A stretch of DNA of 64,000 bases. It comes from Gnetum montanum (taxonomy: Eukaryota > Streptophyta > Gnetopsida > Gnetales > Gnetaceae). This document shows positions 10,758 through 22,423 of the stretch, in pieces; positions within the stretch are counted from its first letter, which is position 1, and each line of letters begins with the position of its first letter. A model generated the notes under the pieces. It had not been told where the DNA came from. It searched no databases and saw only the letters and a program-made list of their open reading frames with translations. The stretch covers positions 459,871 to 523,870 of the forward strand of contig MNCI01019108.1 of assembly GCA_015680685.1 (NCBI GenBank), read 5' to 3'. The position numbers were made by a program, and so were the translations under genes.

Positions 10758-11815
10758 ACCATTCTAGGCCCTCAGCCCTTTTTGTATTTTTTATTTTACA
10801 CATTTCTTCAATCTTTCTTATTTTTTATTTTACACCATCATTCACATTTTTACTATTTCTTTGTTTGGTTGATTTACTTTCATTTGTCATACAATAAGTG
10901 CTCCTGATGGTGGATTGAATTATATACTATTGATTGCTAATGTTTGGTTTTTACCTCTGAATTATGATGCTGATATTATGATATGGTTCTTTTGATAAAA
11001 CAGGTAATGAGTCCACATCGTCCATTCATCCATTCAACTCTATGATCTCCCTTGGCTTGGAACTGTACAGTCCCTTTTTCTAATCAACTTATTAATAAAT
11101 TGGTGGCTTGGTATTTTTCAAACTAAAGGAAGGACTCAATGGTTGAAAACGATGTGACTTCAAGGGGATTCGATGCATTTTTGCTGGCCATTCTCTTAGG
11201 TCCTTGGATGCTTTTTCTTGGGTTTTTTTGCCATTCTACCATTGATAAAATATTAGGAAGCTAAGTGAATAAAAATAAGTCTTTGCATGGTGTGGTTCTC
11301 ACATAAAAAAAGTGGGAATTCAAAGCACACCCCTTAGACATAATAAAGCAATATGGGCTATAAGCACTGGTTATGGCACTAGAAAGACATGTTACCCATG
11401 CCTGAAGGTTCCCTCTAACTAAGGCCCTTTCCTGCTTCCTACTTCTCCATCTCACTCTCCTTGGGATGGTGGTGACTCTTTGTGGAGGTATTCTTGTTGC
11501 TTCAAGAGGATGGATTGGCCAAGTGTATTGATGTGAGGTCACTAAGTGTGGTTGGTTTGAGTTTGGATTTGGAATGAGTTCTACTCAGTCACATTAAGCA
11601 TGACATACACAAGGGAATTTACACAACTTTGCTCTTGGGATTCCACTCCATTTCTACTCTCCATCTTTCTTTCCATTTTCCACCTCATTATCGATTTTAT
11701 GATTAGTACATATCTTGGTTGATGCATTGTTTTTTCTTGGTAAATTCTTGTGGTGGAAAGCGTAGTCCTAGTTAGAAAAAATTGCAGCTAAGATGTCGTA
11801 GTCCAGATTTGGTGG
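10758..11815 (+). other. T1 post-pol spacer, non-coding
   Basis: Starts with a T-rich run of TTTTTATTTTACA-like repeats, as in T2, T3 and T5, followed by family-conserved blocks such as 'gtgacttcaaggggattcga' (11157) and 'gaattcaaagcacacccctt' (11317). A small inverted repeat lies at 11296-11318. Near 11700-11815 the sequence leaves T1 and enters T2; the exact joint could not be fixed. No ORF with support. Confidence 0.6.
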
Positions 11816-13222
11816 TGTTTCAGAACTCCTCTTTGCCGGGACTATAACTGAACAATTGCCCAATGAGCCTAAATGGTATGATGGCATTCTCACCTATCTT
11901 CTCACCTAAGAGATGCCACAAGGGTTGGACCACTAAAAGAAACATCAATTTCTTCACTAGGTAAAATGCTTCATGGAGATCAATAGACACCTCTACAAGG
12001 TGTGTGCCAATGGCCTGGTTTGTTGGGGTGTCCTTGATGTTGAACAATTATGTGTTCTCCAAGATGCTCATGAAGGTCCTTGCGGAGGCCACTATGCTGG
12101 GAGATGCACAATCATTAAGATCTTGATGGTAGGGTACTATTGGCCAACAATCTTTAGGGATGCTCATTAATATGTCCACTCTTGTAAACGATGCCAATGA
12201 AATGGTGGAATGACTTCTCAAATGGAGAAACCTCAATAATGAATTCAACCACTAAAACCCTTCAACATCTAGGACTTTAACTTCATGGGTCCCATCATGT
12301 CCATGTTAGATGGAAAGGCATACATCATAGTAATTGTTGACTATTGTACAAAATGTGCAGAAGTAGCAGTTATCATCAACTGTACATATTCTACTACTGC
12401 TCAGTTTGTACAAAAAAAATGTTGTAAATAGGTTTGGTGTGTCACGTGCGTTAATTTCTGATAATGGAACTCACTTTACAGGCACTACCTTTCAGAAGCT
12501 CATGTAATGCCTAGGGGTTGAACATAAACTCACAACACCCTACCGCCTCCAAGCCAATGGTCAAGTTGAGGTTATCAATAAGGAAATCACAAGGATTCTA
12601 ATAAGAACTGTTAGCAAATATAGGAAAGACTGGAGCATGAAACTTAACGATGCCCTTTGGGCCTACTGCTCAACATGTAAACTTCCTATAGACTACTCTC
12701 CCTATGAGCTTGTGTATAGAAAATTACCAACACTTCCTATTTAATTTGAGCTTCTTACACTTTCAACAGCCTATGTCCTCGACCTTAACTTGAGTTTAGC
12801 ACAAAAAGAAAGATTGATGAATCTCAACTTGCTAGACAAAAATTAATTGGTGGCCCTATCATCTAATGAATTATATAAGACATTCAACAAAAAGTGCCAT
12901 GACCTTAAAATCAAGAAAGTCAAATTTCAACTAGGAGATAAGGTTCTCTACTAGAACCCCACACATGCACCTCAACGAACTAAGTTTCAAACATTGTGGG
13001 AAGGATCTTATATAATCTATGAAACTTTTCCTTCTGGGGCCATGATGATCTATAAACTTGAGAACCTAGACAAGAAACAACTGGTTAATATACAACAAGT
13101 CAAACCTTTCCATGAGCTTAAGCCAACAAATACAATAAAAGCCTTATCAAATGGACAACTATGATCCATATTGCAGATCTTCTCCTTTCAACTCAGTCAT
13201 GGGGGAGATGGTCACCCATGTT
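11816..13222 (+). pseudogene. pol: T2 integrase (3' two-thirds of pol only), decayed
   Basis: Begins abruptly at the codons equivalent to ELLF in T1/T5, then MEINRHLYKVCANGLV, VLQDAHEGPCGGHYAGR and YYWPTIFRDAH (HHCC region). FMGPIMSMLDGKAYIIVIVDY follows, then, after frame changes, the DNGTHF-type block near 12460 and the terminal part ending before 13200. gag, protease, RT and RNase H of this copy are absent. Wording and spacing are closer to T4 than to T1, so this is the 3' end of a different element, not a duplicate of T1. Confidence 0.75.
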
Positions 13223-15210
13223 AACTATATAAGCAACTCCTCATTTTTTTACCATTTTTATTTTGCAACTTTTGGTTTTACACATTCTTTATTTTACATC
13301 TTCTTGTTTTCATGTTATTAATCTTTTCTAATTTTTTTTTACAACATCAATAGTACATTTTTTGTTTCTTGAATATTTTATACTTTCTTTTATATTGTTT
13401 TTATTTTGGTGTGATTTTCTAACTTTTTGTTAATAAGTGCCAGGCATAATGGTAATTTGTTGCTTGATGGTGGTATGTACTATTTAGTCATTTGATTGTT
13501 GGTGTATGGATTCTAGCTTTGAATTTTGTTATTGATAATGAGAACATGATTTCTTTTCATGCAACAGGTAGTGAGTCCACAACATCCACCCATCCACAAA
13601 ATCTATGGTTTTCCTTGTTTTGGAAGTGTGCTGCTCATTTTTCATTAACAAAACTATAATGAATTTGTGACTTTGGTTGTTTTCAGAATCGAAAAGGATT
13701 CAAAATTTTGAATCAGGTGTGACTTCAAAGGGATTCAGTATTTTTTGTGCTTTTCTACTTGCTTGGATGCATGTGTGTTTTCATGGATTTCTTACCATTC
13801 CATGTCGACTAATAAAGGAAGTTGAATAAGTCTTTGCATAGTGTGGTTCCCATTTCAAAAAAAAAATGATGGGAATTTAAAGCACATTCCTTAGACATAA
13901 TAAATGAATAAGTCTTTGAGTGGTGTGGTTCCCATTTCAAAAAAAGAAAAAAGAAAAAAAGAAAAACTCATGGAAATTCAAAGCACACCCCTTAGACAAA
14001 ATAAATGAGCTACTAGTACTAGTTATGGAACTAGAAAGATCTATTACGCATGCCTGAAGGTTCCCTCAAACTAAGGCGCTTCCTCACTTCCTGCTTCTCT
14101 TTTCTTCTCTAATAAGAAATGGTGGTTGTTCTGTGGAAGCACTCTTGTGTCTCAGGGGAGTGGACTAGTCTTAGAATGGCGATGTGAAGTCACTGAATGT
14201 GGTTGGTTTTAGTCTAGACTAAGGATGGATCTTATCAAGTCATTTAACCATAAAATTGATAAGGGACTTCATGTAACCTTAATCAAGAACTCCATTCCAC
14301 TTTCTCTCTCATCCGTCTATACTTTCCATGTCTCACCTCACTATCAGTTTTATGTTCTTGTTGAATGTCTTAGTTTGAAGTGTCAAAATTCTTTGGTGGT
14401 TTCTTCCAAGTTTTTGTACTTAACCTTCCATAACCATTAATCATCCATGGGGCCCATAGACTCCTTGGTTTGAAGTTATGCAAGGGAAATAAAAGGCTTG
14501 TGCCCACTTTGGGGAGGACCAACTTGCATATCTTTTGGTTGGATTAGTTAAGTTCTATATCCTTATACATTCTTACAATCAAATCCTTTGTTTACCTGAT
14601 TAATGAAATCTAATTGTGCACATCTTCAAAACATTTTTTAGTGGACTTTCCTTTTTATTATTATGAATTCTTACACCCTCTTCAATCATTTCATCTTGTT
14701 TGAGCTTTTTCAAGTTTAATGAATCGCTTATCTATTTTACCCTACGTGTCAGTCTCCTTGCTAACACTCCTAAATGAATCAAGCTACCACAATCACATCC
14801 TAGCCAAGTGTAACCACCGATGAGACAAGGTACTTACCAGCTATGTGTTACACATAACATACTGATTTGTGATTTTTTTGTGATTACAATGGGAAGCATA
14901 GACTAAAAGCAAAATTATCTTCACCAAGGATGATGTGGCAATACCACACGATGAAGACCATTCATGATCTTCTCTCTCACTCTTCAACTGCCAAGGGGGG
15001 TGGATGTCAGTTTTATCCAAGGTGTTTAATTCTCCTATCATGAACACCCAGTTTTGTAAAAGATTATAAATCTATACACTTGGTCACTTAGAGTCTATTG
15101 TTCCATCTAAGTTATTTTGCATGTTAGTCAATAATTCCATACCTTCCCAATATTTTATAAGGAAATTGTTCCTCCTCTTCTTCACTCGAGGGTGAGTTTT
15201 CATTTAGTCA
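13223..15210 (+). other. T2 post-pol spacer with tandem duplication, extra ORF absent
   Basis: T-rich start, then family-conserved spacer blocks. A unit beginning AATAAGTCTTTG is duplicated in tandem (13825-13906 and 13907 to about 14008), each copy with a TTCCCAT...ATGG-type inverted repeat. From about 14450 to 14865 it aligns with the T3 spacer up to the block 'aagtgtaacc'. From about 15048 it aligns with the T3 sequence that follows the extra ORF ('cacccagttttgtaa'). Roughly 180 bp of unrelated or residual sequence stands where T3 carries about 2.9 kb of ORF. T4 has the same structure. Confidence 0.6.
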
Positions 15211-15218
15211 TGGAGGTA
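15211..15218 (+). other. Polypurine tract of T2
   Basis: TGGAGGTA directly before the 3' LTR. It corresponds to TGGGGGTA in T4 (minus strand, 35631-35638) and TGTGGGTA before the T3 3' LTR. It primes plus-strand DNA synthesis in active elements. Confidence 0.6.
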
Positions 15219-16115
15219 TGATGAGTCATCATTTGATTGGCACCTTGACATTAGATACCTGATATTAGAGCCTCGACATCAGATACCTGATGTTAGGGCC
15301 TAGAACACGATGTTGAATATTTGATATCATGGGGTATATGCTAGCCTATAAATATATATCACGGGGTATATGCTTGGGCTTACAATTCTCAATAAGTTTT
15401 TCATAATTTTTGTCATAGTTAGAAAAGCTCTTGCAGTTTGTTTTCTCTAGAGTTTGAATATTTTTTGAGTGTTAGCAATAGGAGTTTAAGTGTGTACCGA
15501 TCTTTGTTCGAACACTGATGTACCTAAGCATAGCAGTGTGATGGTAATAAAAATGAACCCTTTTGATCATCCTTGCAACACTGAGAATAGATTAATGTTT
15601 CCTTGATGCATTTAATATTCATGCACTTTATTCTAATGCACCTCACTTTAATGCACTTTAATTAAGAAATTAATTTTTAGTTGTTAATGAACATAATCAC
15701 AACCATCTTAAGCATATGTGTAGCACTTGGTAACCTAAAAATACTTAATGTTTAGTAGCCAACAATGCTATACATGTTTAGGATGTATCTGGAAAGTGGG
15801 AATAGGTACTTATCTTAGACTAGTTAGGCAATAGATAAACTACAACTTAAATTACTCTACCTTTCATTCTTGTTGTAGGTGATTAAATTTATAAAACATA
15901 AAAATGATAAAAATCATGTGCCTCAATTACACTTAAACCATCTTTCTGAGCTTCATAAGTGTAGTTGGAAAGACAACGAACGTTCTTAACGCACATTTGA
16001 CTTCCTAGAGAATTAGTGCACTAGAGAACTATAGGTCCACGAAATTCAACCAGATTGCACGTGAATGCCTTAGTGATTTGTATCATTGGGCATAGGGGTA
16101 CCTTACTACTCATCA
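15219..16115 (+). mobile_element. 3' LTR of T2
   Basis: 897 bp, TGATGAGT at the start and ACTCATCA at the end. It is followed by CCAAGCAACC rather than a primer site, so it is a 3' LTR. U3 carries repeated GATACCTGATRTTAG-type motifs, also seen in the T4 LTRs. TATAAATA lies at 15347-15354. The R-U5 part ('agcactTGGTAACCT', 'ggatgtatctggaaa') matches the other family LTRs. No matching target duplication was found with the T1 5' flank. Confidence 0.85.
15347..15354 (+). promoter_or_regulatory. TATA box in T2 LTR
   Basis: TATAAATA at the family-conserved position below the U3 motif block. Confidence 0.55.
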
Positions 16116-16242
16116 CCAAGCAACCATCATTTGGAAGATAGACTTCATGCTTTCCATGTCTCAATTTAGGACCTTAATCTATTTTTTCTTTTGCATAATT
16201 TAAATGGACAAAGATTCTTGAAACAAGTACAAGCCCAACTAA

Positions 16243-16255
16243 GCTTTAATACTAA
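16243..16255 (-). other. Primer-binding site, initiator-Met type, minus strand
   Basis: On the minus strand it reads TTAGTATTAAAGC followed by TTAG. It matches TTGGTATCAGAGC, the complement of initiator tRNA-Met used by most Copia and many gypsy elements, with three differences, all transitions of the deamination type. It sits immediately beyond a minus-strand LTR-like block. Confidence 0.5.
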
Positions 16256-17160
16256 TAACATTAGAGCAGGTTCACTTCAATATTAAAATCACTTTCTAAT
16301 ACTAAATCTAAATATTATGAAAAGATAATTACTTTTTGCTAGAAAAAAATAAAACTAGCTATCTTCAATTATTTAATTAGAAGATTATAAATAGTTCCAT
16401 AACCCATAAAACATCCAAACCTCTCTAGTCACTTAAACATTGCTACAGAGCAAGAGGCTCTACAACCATATAATGGTTATTCTCAATGCAAGACATAATC
16501 GATAGAGAATCTCTTCCACAATCTTGAATTAAGATTAAAATTAGAGAAGAAAATAAGAGATAAGAACAAAAAGGTCAATCCACATACATTAACCATGGAG
16601 TTGCAACCACACTTGCACTCACTCAATATCACACTCTTGTCAAGCTTTTCTCATCTCAAGAGTGCTTACCAAGACTTTCTCTCTCAACTCTCTATCTCTC
16701 TATGATTACATGCATGACCACCAATATATTTATTAAGAAAATAAGATAAAAACTTAAGAAACCTTCCATAAGCTTATATTGGAGTTCCTACGTTGTTTCT
16801 ATCTTTTTACATATCCTTATGATTGTTTCCCAACTTGGAATGGTCAATTTTGGAAGTTTTCCAACCGTACAAGTCATCTCTGGCCTTCTCGGATCATCTT
16901 CTACAAAATTTAACTTTTAGGGAGAGACATCTACTATTTTTGGAAGATGTCTTCTTTGTCACAAGAGGTCTTCCTTGAGACTTCTTAATCTATTGAGAAA
17001 ATGTCTTCCTTAAGACATCTCCACTCTAGGCAAGACATCTCCTTGAAGCCCAAGATGTCTCCTATCAATTTAAGATGTCTTTTGTGAAGACTCCGCTACT
17101 AGGCAAGACGTCTTCTTATTTTCCAAGACATCTTTACAAAGCTTGAAACTTGTAAAATCA
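16256..17160 (-). mobile_element. Degenerate minus-strand LTR, class uncertain
   Basis: Read on the minus strand, the order is: an upstream block dense in AGATGTCT/AGACATCT motifs (17130-16900), a TATA-like TTAATAAATATATTGG near 16735-16720, a CT/GA-rich leader (16710-16680), about 450 bp of non-coding sequence, then the initiator-Met primer site. That is the layout of U3-R-U5-PBS. The outer end is not fixed; 17160 is where the minus-strand motif block ends and LINE coding on the plus strand becomes readable. The T2 3' LTR abuts its short internal remnant at 16116. It could instead be a host promoter in reverse, but the primer-site match argues against that. Confidence 0.45.
16900..17130. repeat. 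Dispersed AGATGTCT/AGACATCT motif array
   Basis: About ten copies of an 8-mer and its reverse complement, exact or with one change, in both orientations within about 230 bp (for example 'gacatctact', 'agatgtcttc', 'agacatctcc', 'agatgtctcc'). The spacing is irregular. It occupies the presumed U3 of the minus-strand LTR. Confidence 0.6.
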
Positions 17161-18060
17161 CATACGTAGGGAAGAACAAGGGGATTAGAAGAGGTATCCC
17201 TACACCAGTTTGCTTTGTAAATTTCTCTAAAGGATATGATTTAGTTATTTGAAGCAAGTTGTGGAAGCAAGTACATGACATAGGTGCTCCTTCATCTTTG
17301 TTAGCTATTATTATTCAAAGTTTTTACCAAGAGGTATATATACATCTTACAAATCATAGCTCCCATAAAAATTTTTTATGGCATAATAATATTGAGGTGA
17401 AATCCTAATGTTCTCTTTCACCTAGACTTCTTGGTATTTTTATTGTTGAACTCAAGGAATGGATGTAGAAAATCCCAAGTAGATACTCTATTAAAATTAA
17501 TGATCACTTTGTTACTCTTTTGATGTATGTTGATGATGTAGCTTTCATCTCCAACTCTAAGGGAGGCCTACAATAAATGCTTACTATTTTTTTATGATTT
17601 TTGCCAATGTTCATGAATGAAAGTTAATGTGCAAAAAACCAAAATTATGGTGTGTGACACTAGGAATGATTATCCTTTCACTATATGAAAGGACCCAGTA
17701 AATGTGACACTAACTTATATATACCTTGGTCTAAATATTTATCATCATTATAGTTGAGAGATGTGTATTAAATAGAGGATTGCAAGTGGATTGAAAGCCT
17801 TATTTAATTTAAAAAGAAAATGTTATAAGAAAACTATATTAGCCTAGAAAATAAAAAAAATTTATTTTGGTTTATTGTGCAACCAACTCTATTGTATGGG
17901 TATGTAGGGTAGGGTCTTAGACTTGCTAGCAAATATTGAAGAAAAATAGAAGAAGTTTAGAAACATTTTTTGGTAGAATAAGTTTAGGTTAAAAGGTAGA
18001 TACAATATGATTCATTGCTTTTTGAAGAAGATATGACACCTTTAGAGATAAAAGCTTTGT
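17150..18060 (+). pseudogene. Non-LTR reverse transcriptase fragment (LINE, first copy)
   Basis: Frames with many stops read CFVNFSKGYDLV, IGAPSSLLAIIIQSFYQE, then CSLSPRLLGIFI and, at 17526-17537, YVDD (catalytic Asp pair) followed by VAFISNSKGGLQ. Further on come VQKTKIMVC, LTYIYLGLNIY and QPTLLYGY, the family phrase 'PxLLYGxExW'. The 'FSKAYD', 'GCPLSP' and 'LLYG' signatures and their order identify a LINE RT with wording unlike the L1-type fragment that follows, so it is a separate element. No endonuclease, 3' tail or target duplication could be assigned. Confidence 0.7.
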
Positions 18061-18169
18061 CAATTTTCAGCATATGGTCATAGTCTCTCTTGTAGCACAA
18101 TAATTAAATTTTCAAAAGCATGGCTAACAACAAAGCCATTGGCTTAGGTGGTTTTTAATTAAATTTTTA

Positions 18170-19540
18170 AAAAATTTCTTGCACATTTTTTGTAAAGACA
18201 TTTTAGATATGGTGTTTGAATTTTGAAGAATAGATTATATTCTAAGTGAATTCAATATCACTTGGATGTCTTTACTACTGAAAAAAGTTGGGGTAACCAA
18301 TGTTAAATATTTTTAGCCAATTAGCTTATGCAATACCATTTATAAGATTATCTCCAAGTTTATGGTAAATTGAGTGAGTAAAGTCCTCTAATCAATTATT
18401 GCACCAGAGCAAGTTGGTTTTGTTTCTGGTAGGTACATTTTAGATCATTTTCTTCTTACTTAAGAAATTCTTCATTTGGCTTATTAGTAGATCCCAAGTG
18501 TGACTCTCAAATTAGATATTAGATAAGCCTATGTCAAAAACTCTTGGGAATTTCTTGATATAATAAAAAACAAGTTTGGTTTTCTAGAACATTGGATTTG
18601 TAAATTGGGATAATCTTATAAAGGTACTTGCTTTTCTCCCTTGCTCAATTAACAATGTACAAGTGATTTTATGGCCAAAAATGGGGTACGCCAAGGTGAC
18701 TCAGTCTCTTCTTACTAATTTATTATTACAATGGAGGGGCTTCATGCAATAATTAGAAAATTTAAAATGTAGCAACGCCTCAAAGGCATCATCCCAACTC
18801 ATGGAATTTTTGATTTTACACACTTTCAAATCATTGATGATACTTTTATTTTTTTGTAGGGAAATAATTCTATGCTCAACCATCCTTTTTTCTTCTTAAC
18901 GTTTTTTTCCCAAGCTTTAGGATTTCAAATCAATTTAGAAAAAAGCAGGATTTTCAATTTTGGGACACCTGCTAATGTTTTTCAAGATTTTTGCTCTAAA
19001 CTTCAGTGTCAGGAAGACAAATTCCCTACTAAATATTTGGACATTCCTTTATTCTTAGGCCGTATGATAAGCAATTTATGGGAGGAAGTTATTGAGAAAA
19101 TAAATAAAATATTGTTTTCTTAAAAGAAAAAACTCTTAACTCAAGTAGAAAGGCTCTAGTTTCTCCATTCAATGCTTCATGCAATACCTCTTTATTTTTT
19201 ATCTTGTTATAAAGCTATAGTAGTGTTGAATCATTTGAAAAAGCTAGAAAGACATTTTCTATAGTATCATATTAAAGAACATAGTTTTCACTTACTTACT
19301 TGGCATTATCTTTGCCATCCCATCTAGGAAGGAGGCTGTGGTATTAGACATTTACATCACATAAATATAGAACTACTTGGAAAGCTAATTTGACAATGCT
19401 ACACAAGTGACAAACCATGGAGAGCCAAATATCTTTCTAGTAATACATGGTTTCACAATCCCCCTACCATTGTTAGAGCCAGTGCAATATGGAGAAGCTT
19501 TGAAAAATGAAGATTCTAGTTCCAACTAAATATTTGAGTT
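18170..19540 (+). pseudogene. L1-type LINE reverse transcriptase, 5' part, split by T3
   Basis: Classic plant L1 RT phrases occur in order: PISLCNTIYKIISKFMVN, IIAPEQVGFVSGRYILDH, TLKLDIR, KNGVRQGDSVSS, IIDDTFIFL (catalytic Asp pair at 18836-18841), ALGFQINLEKSRIFNFG, KFPTKYLDIPLFLGRM, EGGCGIRHLHHINIELLGKL and WFHNPPTIVRASAIWRSF. 18872-19121 is still an open frame. Stops and small indels show decay. The frame halts at 19540, where T3 is inserted; the missing C-terminal zinc-binding domain is found at 29702. Confidence 0.85.
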
Positions 19541-20455
19541 TAATGAAGCATCCTAGTTGGCCATGTCAACCAGATGCCATCGACATAATCCTATTGATGG
19601 GATGCTATTGACATGGTCTTGTTGATGTAGGTTTTGACCTGTTGATTTGTATCTATTGACAAGGCTCCCTGTTTCTCTTATAAGTATGCACTTACCAGCC
19701 ACATTTATAGTATAGGTCTCATACTTGTAGCGAAGCTTTAGCAGTGTTTCCACTTGAAAGTTAGAATATTTTCTAAGTGCCCATAGTAGGAGTCAAAGAG
19801 TGTATGGATCTTTATTCAAGCACTATTGTACCTAAGCATTACAGTGTGTGTGATAATAAAGATGAGCTTTCTGATAAATCTTGCAACACTTTGAAATAGA
19901 TTAATTATTTTCTTTATGCATTTAATATTTTAAGCAATTTTTAATGCTTTAAGTAATTAAAGTAATTAAATTAAGCTAATTTAACCTAAATTAAGTTAGA
20001 TTAAGATAGATTAAACATTAGTATAAGTACGACCACTTCGAGCATATGCTTGGCACTTGGTAGTCATAGTAATGCTTAACGTTTGATAACCCAATAGTGT
20101 TAAATATGTTCAAGATGTGTACAACAAGTGGGAATAAATGCTTATGTTATGATTAGTTCAATGTTAGCTAGTTAGATTAAATTAGCAATTAAATTACCTT
20201 ATTCATCATTATTCATTCTTAGGTGACTTAGAACATAAATCATAAAAAATGATAAAAATCATATGCCTCAGTTGCACTTAATCATACCTTTGCATTTCAC
20301 AAGTGTAATTAGAAAGATAATGGTTGCAATAGTTAGTTTCACTTCCTCGAGACCAATGTACTTAGAAGACTATATGTCCATAGACTTCAACCAAATTGCA
20401 CATGAATGCTTAGTGATTTGTATGGATGGGTGTAGGGTCTGTTCACTGCTCATCA
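19541..20455 (+). mobile_element. 5' LTR of T3
   Basis: Starts TAATGAAG (the TGATGAAG of the 3' copy with one change) and ends CTCATCA before a tRNA-Asp primer site. U3 has repeated 'CATCGAC', 'TTGATGGG' and 'GTTGATG' motifs. TATAAGTA lies at 19678-19685. The left flank GAGTT (19536-19540) and the right flank of the 3' LTR, AAGTT (29702-29706), are a 4-of-5 target duplication. The two T3 LTRs differ at many positions, so the insertion is old. Confidence 0.88.
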
Positions 20456-20456
20456 T

Positions 20457-20474
20457 TGGCGCTGTTGCTGGGGA
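20457..20474 (+). other. Primer-binding site of T3, tRNA-Asp type
   Basis: TGGCGCTGTTGCTGGGGA, two differences from the standard TGGCGCCGTTGCCGGGGA. Directly follows the 5' LTR. Confidence 0.85.
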
Positions 20475-20613
20475 CATGTAGTTTGATACATGCGCTACCT
20501 AGGACTTAGTGAAAATTATTTAAGATTGTTGGAACAAACCATAAAGTTGCAATCATTCAAATAATAATAATTATTATACTTAAAGCACACTATTATTTTT
20601 CTTCTAAGTGAAA

Positions 20614-22423
20614 ATATCTTCTATTCACAAGCATGATGAATTGAAACTGTTAGTGCCCTAGGAATTCAACTTGGTGTATACTCATATAGATGAGTTTGTG
20701 CCTAATTTCACCTTCATCTTGCATTAGGATGAATAACTATGATGGAGAGACATGGAGGGAAATGTTATGTTGTTGCCCAACTAATTTGTTCCTGGGATGC
20801 TACTCCAAACCCTTAAGAGGTTGGGCATCCATGACCTTTATAAAGAGTACATTGTTCAAGTCCAGGACTATTGGGATGACCATCCCACTAAAACACAACG
20901 CAAAAGAGACCATCCCATTGAAACACAATGCAAGAGAAGTGCCATGAAGCTATGAAGGGAAAATGATTCACTAACTCCTTATTCTTGCTGAACCAAAAAG
21001 ACAATGAGGATCTTCCCTCTAGGGGTTTTTACCATGAAGATTCTCTGCCTCTTAACTCCAATGAGGGGGCTTGAACTTGAACTTATAGTTGATTATCAAC
21101 AACTTGGGTTTAGGAAAAAGTGGGAGTTAAGGCAGGGGCTCAGGCAAGCATCATGATGATGACAAACCTAATGATTATGGCTATGACAAGTGGAGAGGAG
21201 GTGGCAGACATGGTGGTAGTGGTAGTCCTTCTCCCTCTTCATCTACATCTTCTTCTTCCTCCTCTAAATTTGATCCAAACCATAGGGGATGAAATTGTGA
21301 TGGAGGTTAATACTGAGATAATAATGATCACAAGCCTTGCCATAAATGAAGGGATAGCAAAGGACATCATAGGCGTCATTGAAATCTTGATGATGATGAG
21401 CCTTTTCTTGCAACTCAAAGCATATTGAACATCATAGAGGTAGTTAGAATTCCAACCATGCATGTGAAAGATAGTAGAATAAAGAGGTTGGACATGAACA
21501 ATATTTCCAAATTTAAGGGGGGGATATAATTCAGATCCACAGACCCATATTCAAGCCTTTCATGATGCTTGTGCCTTGTAAAACATTGAAAAAGATTAAC
21601 AAAAACTTAAGCTATTTCCTAGGACACTTACAAAAGAAGCAAAAAGTTGATACCACTTCTTGGAGATGAAATAAATTTGTAGATGGAGTACGATGCTTAA
21701 GCTACTCAATGAAAAATATTAGACATACTCTAGAGTGTTTAATTTGAGAAAGAAAATCCAAGGCTAGTCACAAGGAACACATAAATCCTTGGATGTAGCC
21801 ATGGGTAGGTATTATTTCCTTTTGCATAGATGCCTTAGCCATGGTTATTCTTAGTGGGAGCAGCTTCTCCACATCATAGATGTGCTTCGATCAGAAATGA
21901 GGAAAACCCTTAGGGTCTATGCCCAAGGGATATTGTTAGAAATTCAAGCCCATTAGATCCAAAGGTTGATTGAGTAGGTTGCAAAAGAAGGTGAGTTGAG
22001 GAAATGGGAACGTGCTGAAGAATATAATCAAGATCCTTTCGTTAAAAAAGGGAGGTCCAATTCTATGATAGTGAGGACAAGGCACCGCTTGATGAAGTTG
22101 TGTAATGAAAAACCTTGAAATATATTTTCAAAATTTTGGCTAAGGTGGAAAAAATGAGGGAATCTAAAGAGCAAAGTAGTGATTGTGATCATAGGAGAAG
22201 GAAGGAAGCTGAACATGCCTACCAAAAGGATAAGGGAAAATTTGCTATAGTAGAAGAGCTTGTGGAGTCAGAATTAGATGATGGTGGCGGGTGTGACATT
22301 TGCCAATATGAACATCCTAAGGGATGTTTCCCTATTGTGTTACACTTGCATGAATTTGGGATGTACGCACTGAATTCTAGGTTGTTAAGAAGGCAAGCAC
22401 CCAAAAGGTTACCTTATTCTTAA
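20614..22423 (+). pseudogene. gag: T3 gag, decayed
   Basis: Follows the T1/T5 order. The homologous start is ATA at 20614. The N-terminal block has FVPNFTFILH near 20697. The charged linker is partly replaced by Met-rich out-of-frame sequence (21120-21426). The capsid core is near 21540-21900 (QAFHDACAL-like, then RYYFLLHRCLSHGYS-like). The last part is open from 22115 to 22421: KMRESKEQSSDCDHRRRKEA, then the knuckle CDICQYEHPKGC at 22292-22327, then MYALNSRLLRR. Several stops and frame changes. Confidence 0.72.

Noticed and set aside
2246-16115. Treating 2246-16115 as one complete element
   Set aside because: The two LTRs carry different U3 types, integrase occurs twice, and the flanks CATCC and CCAAG do not match.
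16900-17130. CRISPR-like repeat array
   Set aside because: Motifs are 8 bp, in both orientations and irregularly spaced; the genome is eukaryotic. They fit an LTR U3.
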